A stretch of DNA of 64,000 nucleotides from Myxococcales bacterium (GCA_947473045.1 CANJCO010000001.1:124001-188000), one strand, 5' to 3'. Positions 30,291-39,566 are shown, numbered from the stretch's first letter. Numbers and translations are program-made. The notes: a model not told the origin generated them from the sequence alone.

Positions 30291-30665
30291 TCAGTCACCG
30301 GCGGCGGCGTCGGCCGGGGCGCTTTGCCCGCCGTCGGGAAGACAGATGTCGGAGCGTGACAGCGCCGCTTTTACGGCGGCGCAGCGCGGATCGCGCTCGG
30401 ACGTGTCGAGGCTCGTGGGCGCCGGGCCGCAAGTGGTGGCGCCGTAGGCCGTGGCCGCGCCGCCATCGGTCAACGACGCCTGCACGAGGCATCGCGGGGC
30501 GCAGCCGAGGCCCGGATCGGCGCCCGCGATGACATCGACCGCCGCCACGTCGCCGAGGCAGCCGCGCGCGTCGTCGAAGGCCCGCGCCCGGTAGAGGTAG
30601 GCGCCAGTGTCGTTGCACGCGAGCGCGACGGCCGCGACGCCCGCGACCGCCGCGGCGCGCGTCAC
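30291..30665 (-). CDS. small lipoprotein coupled to aspS
   Basis: A 124-aa predicted lipoprotein: MTRAAAVAGVAAVALAC gives a short signal peptide with lipobox ALAC and then NDTGAYLYRARAFDDARGC. Further Cys (CAPRC, TTCG, RCAAV, DICLPDG) suggest disulfides outside the cytoplasm. The C terminus is Ala/Asp-rich. It is chosen because the GTG at 30663-30665 overlaps the aspS stop (GTGA), indicating translational coupling, and because it alone yields a proper lipobox. It ends 13 bp from the repeat array. No family is recognised. Confidence 0.7.
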   Translation of the reverse strand: MTRAAAVAGVAAVALACNDTGAYLYRARAFDDARGCLGDVAAVDVIAGADPGLGCAPRCLVQASLTDGGAATAYGATTCGPAPTSLDTSERDPRCAAVKAALSRSDICLPDGGQSAPADAAAGD

Positions 30666-32545
30666 GATTGAGGCTCGACCGTGCGGATCTTCAGCTCTGC
30701 GAGCTGCTCGGGCGACACCCTGTTGGGCGCGTCGGTCATGAGATCGGTGCCCTTCTGCGTCTTGGGGTAGGGGATGACGTCGCGGAGGCTCTCGGCGCCC
30801 GACAGCAGCATCGCGAGGCGATCCATGCCGACGGCGATTCCGCCGTGCGGAGGCGCGCCGAAACGCAGCGCGTCGAGCAGAAAGCCGAACTTCGCGCGGG
30901 CCTCTTCGTCCTCGATGCCGAGCGCGCGAAATACGCGGGCCTGCACTGCCGGATCGTGGAGGCGAATCGATCCGCCGCCGATCTCGAAGCCGTTGAGCAC
31001 CAGATCGTAGCGGTGGCAGAGCACCTTGCCGGGATCGGTCTCGAGCATGTCGACGCAGGCGTCGTGCGGCCGTGTAAACGCGTGGTGGGCGGCGGCCCAG
31101 GTTTTTTTGTCGTCGTCGTACTCGAACAGCGGCGGGTTCACGACCCACAGGAACTCGAACTTGCCGCCGTGTCCGCTCGCGGGGATGAGCCCGAGCTTCT
31201 TGCCGAGGTGCACGCGCAGGTTCGCCATCACCGTCTGCACGGTGCTCTCCTTGCCGAACTGGAAGAAGAGCAAATCGCCCTCTTCCGCGCCGGTTTGCGC
31301 GTTGATGGCCGTGCGCAGCGCGGGGGTGATCGTCTTGCCCAGCGGCGACTGCGCCCAGTTGCCGTCGGCGTCGATCTTCGCGCGTGCGAGCCCTTTGGAC
31401 CCCATGCCTTTGACGAAGTCCTCGAGCTTGTCGAGCTCGGCGCGCGAGAGCTTGGCCGCGAGGCCCGCGGGGATGCGCATCGCCTTGACGATCTCGGCGG
31501 GCAGATCGCGACGGTAGCGGCCGGAGGTGAACTGATCGGCCACCTCTTTCCAGAACGGGATCGCGCCGCCTTCGTGGTCGATCACGAGGCCGGTGATGTC
31601 GGTGTGCGGCAGCCCGAAGCGAAGGTCGGGCTTGTCGTTGCCGTAGTGCCCCATCGAGTCTTCGAAGGGCATCTCGGGGAAGCGGCCGCTCGGATACTGC
31701 TCGCGCAGGTCGATGCCGAGCACTTCTTTCCAGATGCCGAAGACGAGCCCCTCCATCGTTCGAAAGATGTCGTCCTGCGAGACGAAGCTCATCTCGACGT
31801 CGATCTGCGTGAACTCAGGCTGGCGATCGAGGCGAAGGTCCTCGTCGCGGAAGCATTTCACGATCTGAAAATAGCGGTCGAATCCGGCGACCATGTACAG
31901 CTGCTTGAACAGCTGCGGGCTCTCGGCGAGCGCGAAAAATTTCCCCTGGTGCATGCGGCTCGGCACGAGGAAGTTCCGCGCGCCGCCCGGGGTGTATTTC
32001 ACCATGACCGGCGTCTCGAGCTCCAAAAAGCCGAGGCCGTCGAAGTACCGGCGCACGACCTGGTTGATGCGGTGACGCACGCGCAGGGTGCGCTGCAGCG
32101 GCGCGCGGCGAAGGTCGAGGAAGCGGTACTGAAGTCGCTTTTCTTCGGACGTTTCGATCGCGTCCTGGATCTCGAACGGCGGGGTGTCGGCCTTGTTGAA
32201 GACCGTCAGCTCGACGACGTGAACTTCGATTTCGCCGGTGTCGAGCCGGGGGTTGTTGTTGGTGCCGCGCGAGACGACGAAGCCCCGCACGCCGATGACC
32301 CACTCGCCGCGGAGCGCCTGAGCGCTGCGGTACGCGGCCGCGGGCGCGTCGCCGTGGCCCTTGAGGTCGGGATCGAACACGAGCTGCGTGATGCCTTCGC
32401 GGTCGCGGAGATCGACGAAGACGCAGCCGCCGTGGTCGCGGTAGCTGCCGACCCAGCCGAACAGGACGACCTCCTGGCCGGCGTCGGCCGCGCGAAGGGC
32501 GCAGCAGTGGTGGGTGCGTTTGAGCTCATCGATGAAGCGGGCCAC
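30662..32545 (-). CDS. aspS: aspartyl-tRNA synthetase
   Basis: Class II synthetase charging tRNA-Asp, 627 aa. The N-terminal OB-fold anticodon-binding domain reads VVLFGWVGSYRDHGGCVFVDLRDREG. Motif 2 is in YFQIVKCFRDEDLRLDRQPEFTQID, and the bacterial-type GAD insertion follows. Motif 3 is GIAVGMDRLAMLLSG near the C terminus, with RDVIPYPKTQKG. The start is GTG (cac at 32543-32545), preceded by GAGGAG; upstream frame is Arg/Ala low complexity. It is slightly longer than the ~590 aa of E. coli AspRS. Whether it also charges tRNA-Asn cannot be judged here. A small lipoprotein gene overlaps its stop. Confidence 0.96.
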   Translation of the reverse strand: MARFIDELKRTHHCCALRAADAGQEVVLFGWVGSYRDHGGCVFVDLRDREGITQLVFDPDLKGHGDAPAAAYRSAQALRGEWVIGVRGFVVSRGTNNNPRLDTGEIEVHVVELTVFNKADTPPFEIQDAIETSEEKRLQYRFLDLRRAPLQRTLRVRHRINQVVRRYFDGLGFLELETPVMVKYTPGGARNFLVPSRMHQGKFFALAESPQLFKQLYMVAGFDRYFQIVKCFRDEDLRLDRQPEFTQIDVEMSFVSQDDIFRTMEGLVFGIWKEVLGIDLREQYPSGRFPEMPFEDSMGHYGNDKPDLRFGLPHTDITGLVIDHEGGAIPFWKEVADQFTSGRYRRDLPAEIVKAMRIPAGLAAKLSRAELDKLEDFVKGMGSKGLARAKIDADGNWAQSPLGKTITPALRTAINAQTGAEEGDLLFFQFGKESTVQTVMANLRVHLGKKLGLIPASGHGGKFEFLWVVNPPLFEYDDDKKTWAAAHHAFTRPHDACVDMLETDPGKVLCHRYDLVLNGFEIGGGSIRLHDPAVQARVFRALGIEDEEARAKFGFLLDALRFGAPPHGGIAVGMDRLAMLLSGAESLRDVIPYPKTQKGTDLMTDAPNRVSPEQLAELKIRTVEPQS

Positions 32546-32661
32546 GGCGTTCTCCTCGTAAATACCAGGGCCGCGACCATAGCCCGAAACGCCGACTGGA
32601 CAAAAAGGCGGCAGCCCGCGGAACTTGCCCCGGGCCGGCGCCGTCGTGTAGGCGCGATCCG

Positions 32662-34425
32662 GTGGAAAAACCGGCAACCAGCGGGGCGCGAGCCCGGCCC
32701 TCGGCGAGGGTCTGGGCAACGGCGCTGGCAGCGCTGGTGCCCGCGGGCGTGGCTGCGACGCACTTGCCGATCGTCGCGGACGCCGCGCACGACACGGCGA
32801 CGGTGCGGGTGCTGGGGCTCGCCCCGGCCGGCGTGCTGCGGGCGCTCGACGCGGTGGTCGCCGCGGCGATCGTGCCCATACCGATGGGAACGCGGGCGTG
32901 GCGGGCCAGCTTCGCCTCGACGCTTTGCCTCGCGCTCGCGGCGGCTTTGATGTTCTCGGTCGCCGAGCGAAGGTCGCGACTCGGTGCCACGGCTGCGCGC
33001 GCCCCGGGCGTGTTCGCCGCGCTCGTCGTCGCGTGCTTCGGAGCGCTCGCGCCCGCGCTGCAGCTCGAGGCGACCTCTCCCGGGGGCGCCACGCTCGGCC
33101 TGCTGCTTGCCTTGCTGCCCCGCGCCCTCGCGATGCGCGGCGCTTCGCTCGCGCGCGTGGCGCTGTGCCTCGGGCTCGCGTTCGCCTACGAGCCGCTCGT
33201 TGGGCTCCTTGCGCTCGCTGCGTCGGGCGCCGCCCTGCATGCGCGTCGGGCGACGTTGCCGCGCTCATTCGCAGGGCTTGTCCCGCTCGCAGCCGCATTT
33301 TTAGCTGGATTCGCGCCCCTGCTCGGCGCCCTCGCCCTCACGCATCCGGCGCGGGGAGCCGTGTTCGTCGACGTGCTCGGGGAGCACTGGGGCCCCTCGC
33401 ACGCGCCGCTTGCGTTCGCGGTCGAGCAGCTCGGCGTCGTCGGGCTCGGGCTCGCGATCGGCGGGCTCGGCGTCGCGCTGGCGAGCCCTGCGCTGCGGAC
33501 GGCCGGGGCGTCGTCGCTGGTCGTCGTCGCGATCTGCGCCGCGGCTATTTTCAAGGGGTCTGCGCTCGGACCGGACCGCTACGGTGCCCCCGCGCTCATG
33601 GCGGTGACCGAGTGCGCGCTGCTGGTCGCGACTGCGATCGGGTCGGCGGTCGCGTTCGTGCGCGAGACGAAGGTGGCCTATGCGCAGGCGAGCGGCTCGC
33701 TGCTCATGCTCATGCTCGCGGCGATGCCGGCGCGTCAGGCCGACGACGCGCTCGTGCGCTTCGCCACGAAACAGGGCGCTCCTGAGCGCGCGTTCGCGGC
33801 GCTTGCGTGGGAGCACCTGCCGCTGGGCGCGCTCGTGCTCGTGGCCGGCGATGAGCTCGCGCTGCGGGTCGCCTCGGCGCGCGCGCAAGGCGACGTTCGG
33901 GGCGATGTTCTGTTCGTCACGATGCGCGACAGGGCCGTGCTCTCGCTGCTCGCGCGGGAGCCCCGGCTTGCTCCGTTGCTGCGCGATCAGTCGCTCTACG
34001 GGGCGCCGGAGGAGTGGTCGCTCTCCGCGCTCGCGGCGGCGCGTCCGCTGGCGCTTTCGTTCGACGCTGCGTGGCCGCGTCCGCTCTCACGCCATCTGGT
34101 GCCTGCGGGAATTTTCGATCGGTTTTATGCCGAACCGCGAGGTCTCTCCGACCGCGGGGCCGCGCTGGACGCCCAGCACGACGACCGCGCAGCGCTCGTC
34201 CGTGCGCTCACCCGCGCCGCCGCTCCGGAGGTCGCGCGGGCAGTGGCGGCTGGCTATCGCGCACGGCTGATCGGCGCCGCAGCCTCGGGCGACCGCGACA
34301 TCGCGGGCCGCGTGCTCGAAGACCTCCGCCACGTGGCTCCCGCCGATCCGGTGGCCTTCGACGTCGCGCGCAGGCTCGTGGGCGTGCGCGGGGCGATCGA
34401 CGTCTCAGACCTCAAAGGGCGCTGA
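32662..34425 (+). CDS. multi-pass membrane protein of unknown function
   Basis: A 587-aa protein with roughly eight to ten hydrophobic segments in residues ~15-370 (for example VWATALAALVPAGVAATHL and ALCLGLAFAYEPLVGLLAL) and a soluble C-terminal ~200 residues with Arg-rich helices. The layout resembles DUF2723-type or other GT-C-like membrane proteins, but the catalytic acidic motif of that fold is not evident to me. GTG start at 32662. It is divergent from aspS with ~116 bp between. No neighbour gives a functional clue. Confidence 0.65.
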   Translation: MEKPATSGARARPSARVWATALAALVPAGVAATHLPIVADAAHDTATVRVLGLAPAGVLRALDAVVAAAIVPIPMGTRAWRASFASTLCLALAAALMFSVAERRSRLGATAARAPGVFAALVVACFGALAPALQLEATSPGGATLGLLLALLPRALAMRGASLARVALCLGLAFAYEPLVGLLALAASGAALHARRATLPRSFAGLVPLAAAFLAGFAPLLGALALTHPARGAVFVDVLGEHWGPSHAPLAFAVEQLGVVGLGLAIGGLGVALASPALRTAGASSLVVVAICAAAIFKGSALGPDRYGAPALMAVTECALLVATAIGSAVAFVRETKVAYAQASGSLLMLMLAAMPARQADDALVRFATKQGAPERAFAALAWEHLPLGALVLVAGDELALRVASARAQGDVRGDVLFVTMRDRAVLSLLAREPRLAPLLRDQSLYGAPEEWSLSALAAARPLALSFDAAWPRPLSRHLVPAGIFDRFYAEPRGLSDRGAALDAQHDDRAALVRALTRAAAPEVARAVAAGYRARLIGAAASGDRDIAGRVLEDLRHVAPADPVAFDVARRLVGVRGAIDVSDLKGR

Positions 34426-34485
34426 AACAAGGTCGATTTGCAGCGTGCTCCGCGCGCGGACCCGGCCGCCCGGGCGCCTTTGCCC

Positions 34486-34893
34486 CTACGATTCGGCCTT
34501 GAACCCGAACGCCCCATCGTGGACGTACACAAGCTTGCAGTCGTCGAGGTACCTGGCGTCGTGGATGCGCCCTGACTTGACGTAGCCCGTGTCGCCGCGC
34601 GCGAGCACGACCGGGGCGCCGTCGGGCACGAGCGCGTCGCCGCTGCGCGTAAAGAACTGAATCTCCATGCGACCTTCGACGACCACTGTCATGTCGTCGC
34701 CGGGATGGGAGTGCGGCGGCTCGCTCGTTCCGGCCTTCCACTGCTCGAGCATGACCTCGACGCCTTCGGGATTCGCGGGGACGGTGGTGCGCAGCGTGAA
34801 GCCCTCGGGGGCGCCCGCCATCGGCACATGGTTGGACCACACGCGGCTGGTGGCGGAGGTCACGTCGAGGCTGCTGTCGTGCTGGTTGGACAT
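34486..34893 (-). CDS. cupin-domain protein
   Basis: A 135-aa single-domain cupin. Motif 1 is seen as EPPHSHPGDDMTVVVEGRMEIQF (two His and an acidic residue for a metal), and motif 2 region is GYVKSGRIHDARYLD with a further His. There is no signal peptide. ATG at 34891-34893; the frame extends far upstream but through a region without coding character. Small cupins of this kind may be metal-dependent enzymes or ligand sensors; the substrate is unknown. It converges with the membrane protein gene upstream of it on the map. Confidence 0.85.
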   Translation of the reverse strand: MSNQHDSSLDVTSATSRVWSNHVPMAGAPEGFTLRTTVPANPEGVEVMLEQWKAGTSEPPHSHPGDDMTVVVEGRMEIQFFTRSGDALVPDGAPVVLARGDTGYVKSGRIHDARYLDDCKLVYVHDGAFGFKAES

Positions 34894-35127
34894 GGTTGGC
34901 CTGCAAGGGGTGGGAGGCGATGGGACCGCATCCGATGCGGCAATTTCGTGGCGACGAGCACGTATGAGAGCACGCCCCGGCCCGCCTGTTACAGCGCTAT
35001 CCCGAAAACGGCGCAGGGCGGCAGCGCGTAAAGCACCGTAAAGCGCGGCATGTTCGCAGGGCGACCCGCGTCTATCTCCACGAGGCCAACAGCGGCCTCG
35101 AACCGACCGAAAAAAGAGGAAATCATC

Positions 35128-35544
35128 ATGCGTAGCGCAATCGTTGCCACTGTCCTCGCTCTTGCCACCCTTGCTGCGGTGCCCGCGCTCGCGGCGCCTG
35201 CGATGCCGGACGCACCGAACCGTGCGCACCGGGCCGAAGGGGAAGGCGAGAGGCGGCACTTCCCGCTGCCGGCGGCTGAGTTCCAGGCGAAGGTCAATGC
35301 GCGTCAGGCACGGGCCCGCGCACACATGGAAGCGCGCGCCGCCAAGCTCGCCGCGGACGAAGCGAAGGAGCTTCGTGCGAAGTTCGAGGCGCGGATCGGG
35401 AAGGTGAACGCTGAGGTCGCAAAGGCGGTCGCCGACGGCACCGTGACCAAAGAAGAGGCGAAGGCCGTTCGCGACGCGAGCCCGCACCATCGCCACGGCG
35501 GCCACGGCCATCACGGCGACCGCCAGGCCCCCCCGGCCCGCTGA
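35128..35544 (+). CDS. small exported charged protein with His-rich tail
   Basis: A 138-aa protein with a clear signal peptide (MRSAIVATVLALATLAAVPALA, cleavage after ALA). The mature part is almost all helix-forming and highly charged (QAKVNARQARARAHMEARAAKLAADEAKEL), and it ends in a His/Gly cluster, HHRHGGHGHHGD, which could bind metal. The shape recalls periplasmic Spy/CpxP-like or metal-chaperone proteins, but the LTxxQ motifs are not seen. AGAGGAA precedes ATG 35128. The 234 bp upstream hold only a GTAAAGC direct repeat (~35018-35036). A hairpin terminator follows. Confidence 0.75.
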   Translation: MRSAIVATVLALATLAAVPALAAPAMPDAPNRAHRAEGEGERRHFPLPAAEFQAKVNARQARARAHMEARAAKLAADEAKELRAKFEARIGKVNAEVAKAVADGTVTKEEAKAVRDASPHHRHGGHGHHGDRQAPPAR

Positions 35545-35576
35545 GCCCCGCGGCGTCGCTTCACTGAAACGGCGGG

Positions 35577-35605
35577 AGGCGTCCGTGCACAATGCACGGG
35601 CGCCT
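35577..35605. terminator. 13-bp hairpin terminator between convergent genes
   Basis: AGGCGTCCGTGCA (35577-35589) pairs with TGCACGGGCGCCT (35593-35605), one pair being T-G, around loop CAA. It sits between the His-rich exported protein (ends 35544) and the agmatinase-family gene (ends 35620 on the minus strand), so it can serve both. The following T tract is short. Confidence 0.75.
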
Positions 35606-35619
35606 CTTCGCGTGGCCTG

Positions 35620-36675
35620 CTAACCGACTGGAAGCACCGGCGCCTTCGAGAGCCCCTGCGAGATGAGCGTCCAGCCGATGAGCTTGTAGAGCAGTCGCGC
35701 GCCGACGTTTCCGTCCCACTCGTCGCCTTCTTCTCCGGGGGCGACCTCGTTCAAGTCGAAGCCCACGATGCGGCGCCCGCTCTGCGCGATCATCCCGACG
35801 AGCGCGCTCGCTTCGAGCAGCGACAAGCCTCCGGGCACGGGCGTTCCGGTGTTGGGGCACAGGGCGGGGTCGAGCCCGTCGATGTCGAACGAGACGTAGA
35901 CGTCACGCGGGAGCTTGCCGACGGCCTGCGCGAACACGTCGAGCAAGCGTCCCTGCATGCGGGCGCGCGCGACCTGCACGTCGAAGAGCGTGGTGATGCG
36001 ACCCTGGCTCTGCCCGATGCGCGTGATTTCCTCCTCGCAGAAATCGCGAATGCCGACCTGCAGGAGCTTCGAGACGCCTGGAATCAGCCGCGTGACGTTC
36101 TCCATGATCGAAGCGTGCGAGTGCTCGAACCCCTCGTAGGCGTGACGAAGGTCGGCGTGGGCGTCGACGTGCAAAATGCCCAGCCCGGGGAAGGTCTCGG
36201 CGTAGGCGCGGATGGCGCCAAAGGGCGTCGCGTGATCGCCGCCGATCAGCCCGACGATCTTGCCCTGACCGAGCAGCCGCTTCGTGTCGAGGTAGACTAC
36301 GTCGTTGATGCGCGCCGAGATGGCGTTGACCTGGGCGAGCGCAGACTCGAGCTCGGCGTCGCCCGCGATGTTGCCGCCGGCCTCGATGATGCCCTCCGCC
36401 AGCAGGCGCGCTTCGTTGTTCCAGGCGCGAATATCGGCGCTCTCCGGCAGCATGGCGATGCCGGCCTCGAACGGCTTGCCGGTCTCGGCGTCGAACAGGT
36501 CGACCTGCCTGGAGGCCTCGAGGATCGCCCCGGGGCCGTCTGCGGCGCCGCTGCCGTACGACGTGGTGGCGTCCCACGGAACGGGCAGCAGCACGACGCG
36601 CGCCTCGTCGGGCGCAAACGGCAGCCCGAAGATGCCTGAATCGGCGGCGGCGGCGGCGTTCGGATCAAAGCTCAT
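35620..36675 (-). CDS. ureohydrolase, probably agmatinase
   Basis: Manganese enzyme of the arginase/agmatinase family, 351 aa. Metal ligands are visible in GLIGGDHATPFGA, HVDAHADLRHAYEG and VSFDIDGLDPALCP; the C-terminal GFDLNEVAPG is also standard. Agmatinase would hydrolyse agmatine to putrescine and urea; arginase or guanidinobutyrase cannot be excluded. It is divergent from a PuuA-like glutamine synthetase (47 bp between starts), which supports a polyamine route. ATG at 36673-36675. Arginine released from cyanophycin could feed this step after decarboxylation, an inference only. Confidence 0.87.
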   Translation of the reverse strand: MSFDPNAAAAADSGIFGLPFAPDEARVVLLPVPWDATTSYGSGAADGPGAILEASRQVDLFDAETGKPFEAGIAMLPESADIRAWNNEARLLAEGIIEAGGNIAGDAELESALAQVNAISARINDVVYLDTKRLLGQGKIVGLIGGDHATPFGAIRAYAETFPGLGILHVDAHADLRHAYEGFEHSHASIMENVTRLIPGVSKLLQVGIRDFCEEEITRIGQSQGRITTLFDVQVARARMQGRLLDVFAQAVGKLPRDVYVSFDIDGLDPALCPNTGTPVPGGLSLLEASALVGMIAQSGRRIVGFDLNEVAPGEEGDEWDGNVGARLLYKLIGWTLISQGLSKAPVLPVG

Positions 36676-36722
36676 GCGAGGCCTCGTAGCATGACGTAGC
36701 GTGCGATAGACGAGGGAGCGAC

Positions 36723-38078
36723 ATGGACATCAAGCAGCTCAGGGAAGTGTTCTCGAAGCATGGCATCGAGAAGGTAAAAGTTGGCGGCTTCGACGTCGAC
36801 GGCGTGCTGCGCGGCAAGTACGTATCGCTCGAGAAGTTCTGGAGCGCCGTCGACACGGGGTTCGGCTTCTGCGACGTGATTTTCGGCTGGGACATCACCG
36901 ACGCGCTCTACGACAACGCCCGCGTCACCGGGTGGCACACGGGCTACCCCGACGCCCACGCGCGCATCGACCTGTCGACCTACCGGCGCATCCCGTGGGA
37001 GCCCAAAACAGCGGCCTTTTTAGTCGATTTTGTGCGCCCCGACGGCTCGCCCCATCCGGCGTGTCCGCGCTCGCTGCTCCGGCAGGTGACCAGTCGCGCG
37101 CGCGCCGCGGGATTTACGGCCTCGTTCGCGGCGGAGTTCGAGTTCTTCGTCTTCAAGGAGACGCCCGAGACGATGCGCGCGAAGGGCTACAAAAACCTCA
37201 CGCCGCTGTCTGCGGGCATGTTCGGCTACTCGTGGCTGCGCGAGGGGCAAAACTCCGACTTTTGCCACGCGATCTTAGACCAGATGGCGGCCTTCGACAT
37301 CGAGCTCGAGGCGCTGCACACCGAGACCGGGCCCGGCGTTTACGAGGTCGCGATTCGCTACGACGACGCGCTTCGCATGGCCGACAAAGCGGCCCTCTTC
37401 AAGACGGCGATGAAGCAACTCGCCACGCGCATGGGTCTGTCGGTGACGTTCATGGCCAAGCACAGCGCGAGCCTCGCAGGCTCCAGCGGTCACCTGCACC
37501 AGTCGCTGTGGACGACCGATCGCCCGCGAAACTTGTTCTTCGACGAGTATGGTCAGCACCGAATGAGCGACATCGCCCGGCGCTATCTGGGCGGCCAGCT
37601 CGCGCTCATGCCCGGGCTCACCGCCCTGTATGCGCCTACCGTCAACAGCTACAAGCGCTACGTGCCGGGCGTGTGGGCCCCGCTCAACGCGACGTGGGGC
37701 GTCGACAATCGCACTTGCGCCATTCGCGCCATCTCGGGCGACTCGAAATCGACGCGGTTCGAGTATCGGCAGACAGCGGCCGACATGAACCCGCATATCG
37801 CGATCGCCACCGCGCTCGGCGCCGGCCTTTGGGGAATCGCCCACGACGCGGTTGCGCCGGCGGAGTCGAAGGGCGACGCGTCCCGCGACGCAATTGGCGG
37901 CGCGCTGCCGCGCACGTTGCGAGAGGCGATCACGCGGCTGGAGGGGTGCCCGGAGGCGCGTGAGATTCTCACGCCCGAGTTCGTGGATCACTACCTGCGC
38001 ACGCGCGACTGGGAGGCCCGGCAGTACGAGCGCGCGGTCACCGACTGGGAGCTCGAGCGCTATTTCGAGTCGATCTGA
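36723..38078 (+). CDS. glutamine synthetase family protein, PuuA-like
   Basis: A 451-aa member of the glutamine synthetase superfamily. Catalytic-domain landmarks are FAAEFEFFVF near residue 138, ETGPGVYEVAIRYDDAL near 200, FMAKHSASLAGSSGHLHQSLW near 240, and NSYKRYVPGVWAPLNATWGVDNRT around 305-330. The family includes true glutamine synthetases and gamma-glutamylpolyamine ligases; lack of an adenylylation-type Tyr loop and the adjacent agmatinase favour polyamine glutamylation. GAGGGAG precedes ATG 36723. It converges with the kinase gene, leaving 9 bp. Confidence 0.88.
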   Translation: MDIKQLREVFSKHGIEKVKVGGFDVDGVLRGKYVSLEKFWSAVDTGFGFCDVIFGWDITDALYDNARVTGWHTGYPDAHARIDLSTYRRIPWEPKTAAFLVDFVRPDGSPHPACPRSLLRQVTSRARAAGFTASFAAEFEFFVFKETPETMRAKGYKNLTPLSAGMFGYSWLREGQNSDFCHAILDQMAAFDIELEALHTETGPGVYEVAIRYDDALRMADKAALFKTAMKQLATRMGLSVTFMAKHSASLAGSSGHLHQSLWTTDRPRNLFFDEYGQHRMSDIARRYLGGQLALMPGLTALYAPTVNSYKRYVPGVWAPLNATWGVDNRTCAIRAISGDSKSTRFEYRQTAADMNPHIAIATALGAGLWGIAHDAVAPAESKGDASRDAIGGALPRTLREAITRLEGCPEAREILTPEFVDHYLRTRDWEARQYERAVTDWELERYFESI

Positions 38079-38087
38079 TACGCGGCG

Positions 38088-39566
38088 CTAAAAGCCGCCC
38101 CGAGCGAGCTCGAGGGCGGCGAAGAACGCGGCGGAAGCCAGCACGGACATGAACATCGCGACGACGGTGCCGCCCCCGTGCGGCGCCGTCCAGGTGCGGT
38201 ACGCCCCGCGCATGAACGTGGCGCCGAGGGCGAACCCCACGGCCGCGAGGCCCCACTGCGTTGCCTTCGTGACGTCGGACGACGCCTGCTCGCCGATGAT
38301 CTGATACACGCGAAAGCCCTCGGGGCTGCGCGCGTAGACCGTGAGCGCGGCGAGAGCCAGCACCGTGATTCCGCAGACGGCCGCGAGCGCGACGACCGAG
38401 CCCTCGTTTTGCGGCTCGCCCATAGGCTCGTGGTGCCCATGATACGACGCGCTGACCGGTTTGGGCATCGCCCGGGTCGCGCCCGGGTCGAGCATGAGCC
38501 CGGACATCATCCCGCTCTGGGGCACAGCGTCGGCGAGCACCATGAGGTCGGGCATCGGCGCGATCGCCGCCGGCGGGCGCATCGACGGCGGAGGCGCCGA
38601 GCGCGACGACACGGGCGGCTCGGCGCCAAGCTGAGGTACGAGCAGCTCGGGCACCGAATCGAACACCGGCAGCAGCTCCGCGTCGGGCGGGAGGGGAACG
38701 CCGAGCATCACCAGCCGCAGGTCGTGTGCGACCTCGGCGGCGCTCCCGTAGCGCTCGTCGGGATCGCGCCGCAGGCACCGATCGACGATGCGCGAGAGGT
38801 CATCGGGCGCAGACAGCACGACGTCACGCAGCAGCGGCGCGTCCGTCGTCGCGACCGCGACGAAAATCGCGGGAGGATCATCGCCCTCGAACGGCAGCCG
38901 GCCGCTCGCCATCTCGAAGAGCATGACGCCGATCGACCACACGTCGGCGCGCGCGTCGATGTCGCGGGCACCGCGGATCTGCTCGGGCGGCATGTACGCC
39001 GGGGTTCCCATCGCAGCGCCGACCGCGGTCATGCGTACGTCTTTCGAGGCGATGTGCGAAATGCCGAAGTCGAGGAGCTTGGGAACGCGCAGATCGCCCT
39101 GCCGCGCGAGAAATACGTTCTCGGGCTTGATGTCGCGGTGAAGCACGCCCTTCGCGTGCGCCTCGGCGACTGCGTCGATCACTGGACACAGAAGCGGGGC
39201 AAGCTCGCCGAGTGCGATTCGGCCGCCGCTGCGACCGGCATACGTGGCGAGGTCCTCGCCGATGAGCAGCTCCTGCACAATGAAGGGCGTCCCGTCGTCG
39301 TCCTGCCCGATGTCGAGCACATCGACCACGTTCGGGTGGCGCACGAGATTGGCGGCGCGCGCTTCGCGAAGGAATCGCTCTACGACCTCGGCGTTTTGCG
39401 CGTATTCGACGCGGAGCATCTTGATGGCGACGTCGCGTCCGATGAGCTCGTTGGTCGCACGGTAGACGTGCCCCATCCCGCCGCTGCCCAGCAGCTGCTC
39501 CAGACGGTACCTCGATGCGAGGAGCTGGCCGATGCGGTCGTCTTCGCCCAATTGACCTTCGAGCAT
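38088..39566 (-). CDS. membrane Ser/Thr protein kinase
   Basis: A 492-aa Pkn-type kinase. The kinase domain spans ~18-285: Gly loop LGSGGMGHVYRA, Lys in VAIKMLR, HRDIKPENVF, DFGISHIAS, GTPAYMPPEQ and DVWSIGVMLFE. A Pro/Ser/Met-rich linker follows. The C terminus carries hydrophobic segments (VVALAAVCGITVLALAALTVYA; QWGLAAVGFALGATFM; VVAMFMSVLASAAFFAAL), so the kinase probably faces the cytoplasm from the inner membrane. The start is ATG 39566 (MLEGQLGEDDRIG); longer frame runs into the hairpin element. The signal sensed and targets are unknown. Confidence 0.92.
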   Translation of the reverse strand: MLEGQLGEDDRIGQLLASRYRLEQLLGSGGMGHVYRATNELIGRDVAIKMLRVEYAQNAEVVERFLREARAANLVRHPNVVDVLDIGQDDDGTPFIVQELLIGEDLATYAGRSGGRIALGELAPLLCPVIDAVAEAHAKGVLHRDIKPENVFLARQGDLRVPKLLDFGISHIASKDVRMTAVGAAMGTPAYMPPEQIRGARDIDARADVWSIGVMLFEMASGRLPFEGDDPPAIFVAVATTDAPLLRDVVLSAPDDLSRIVDRCLRRDPDERYGSAAEVAHDLRLVMLGVPLPPDAELLPVFDSVPELLVPQLGAEPPVSSRSAPPPSMRPPAAIAPMPDLMVLADAVPQSGMMSGLMLDPGATRAMPKPVSASYHGHHEPMGEPQNEGSVVALAAVCGITVLALAALTVYARSPEGFRVYQIIGEQASSDVTKATQWGLAAVGFALGATFMRGAYRTWTAPHGGGTVVAMFMSVLASAAFFAALELARGGF

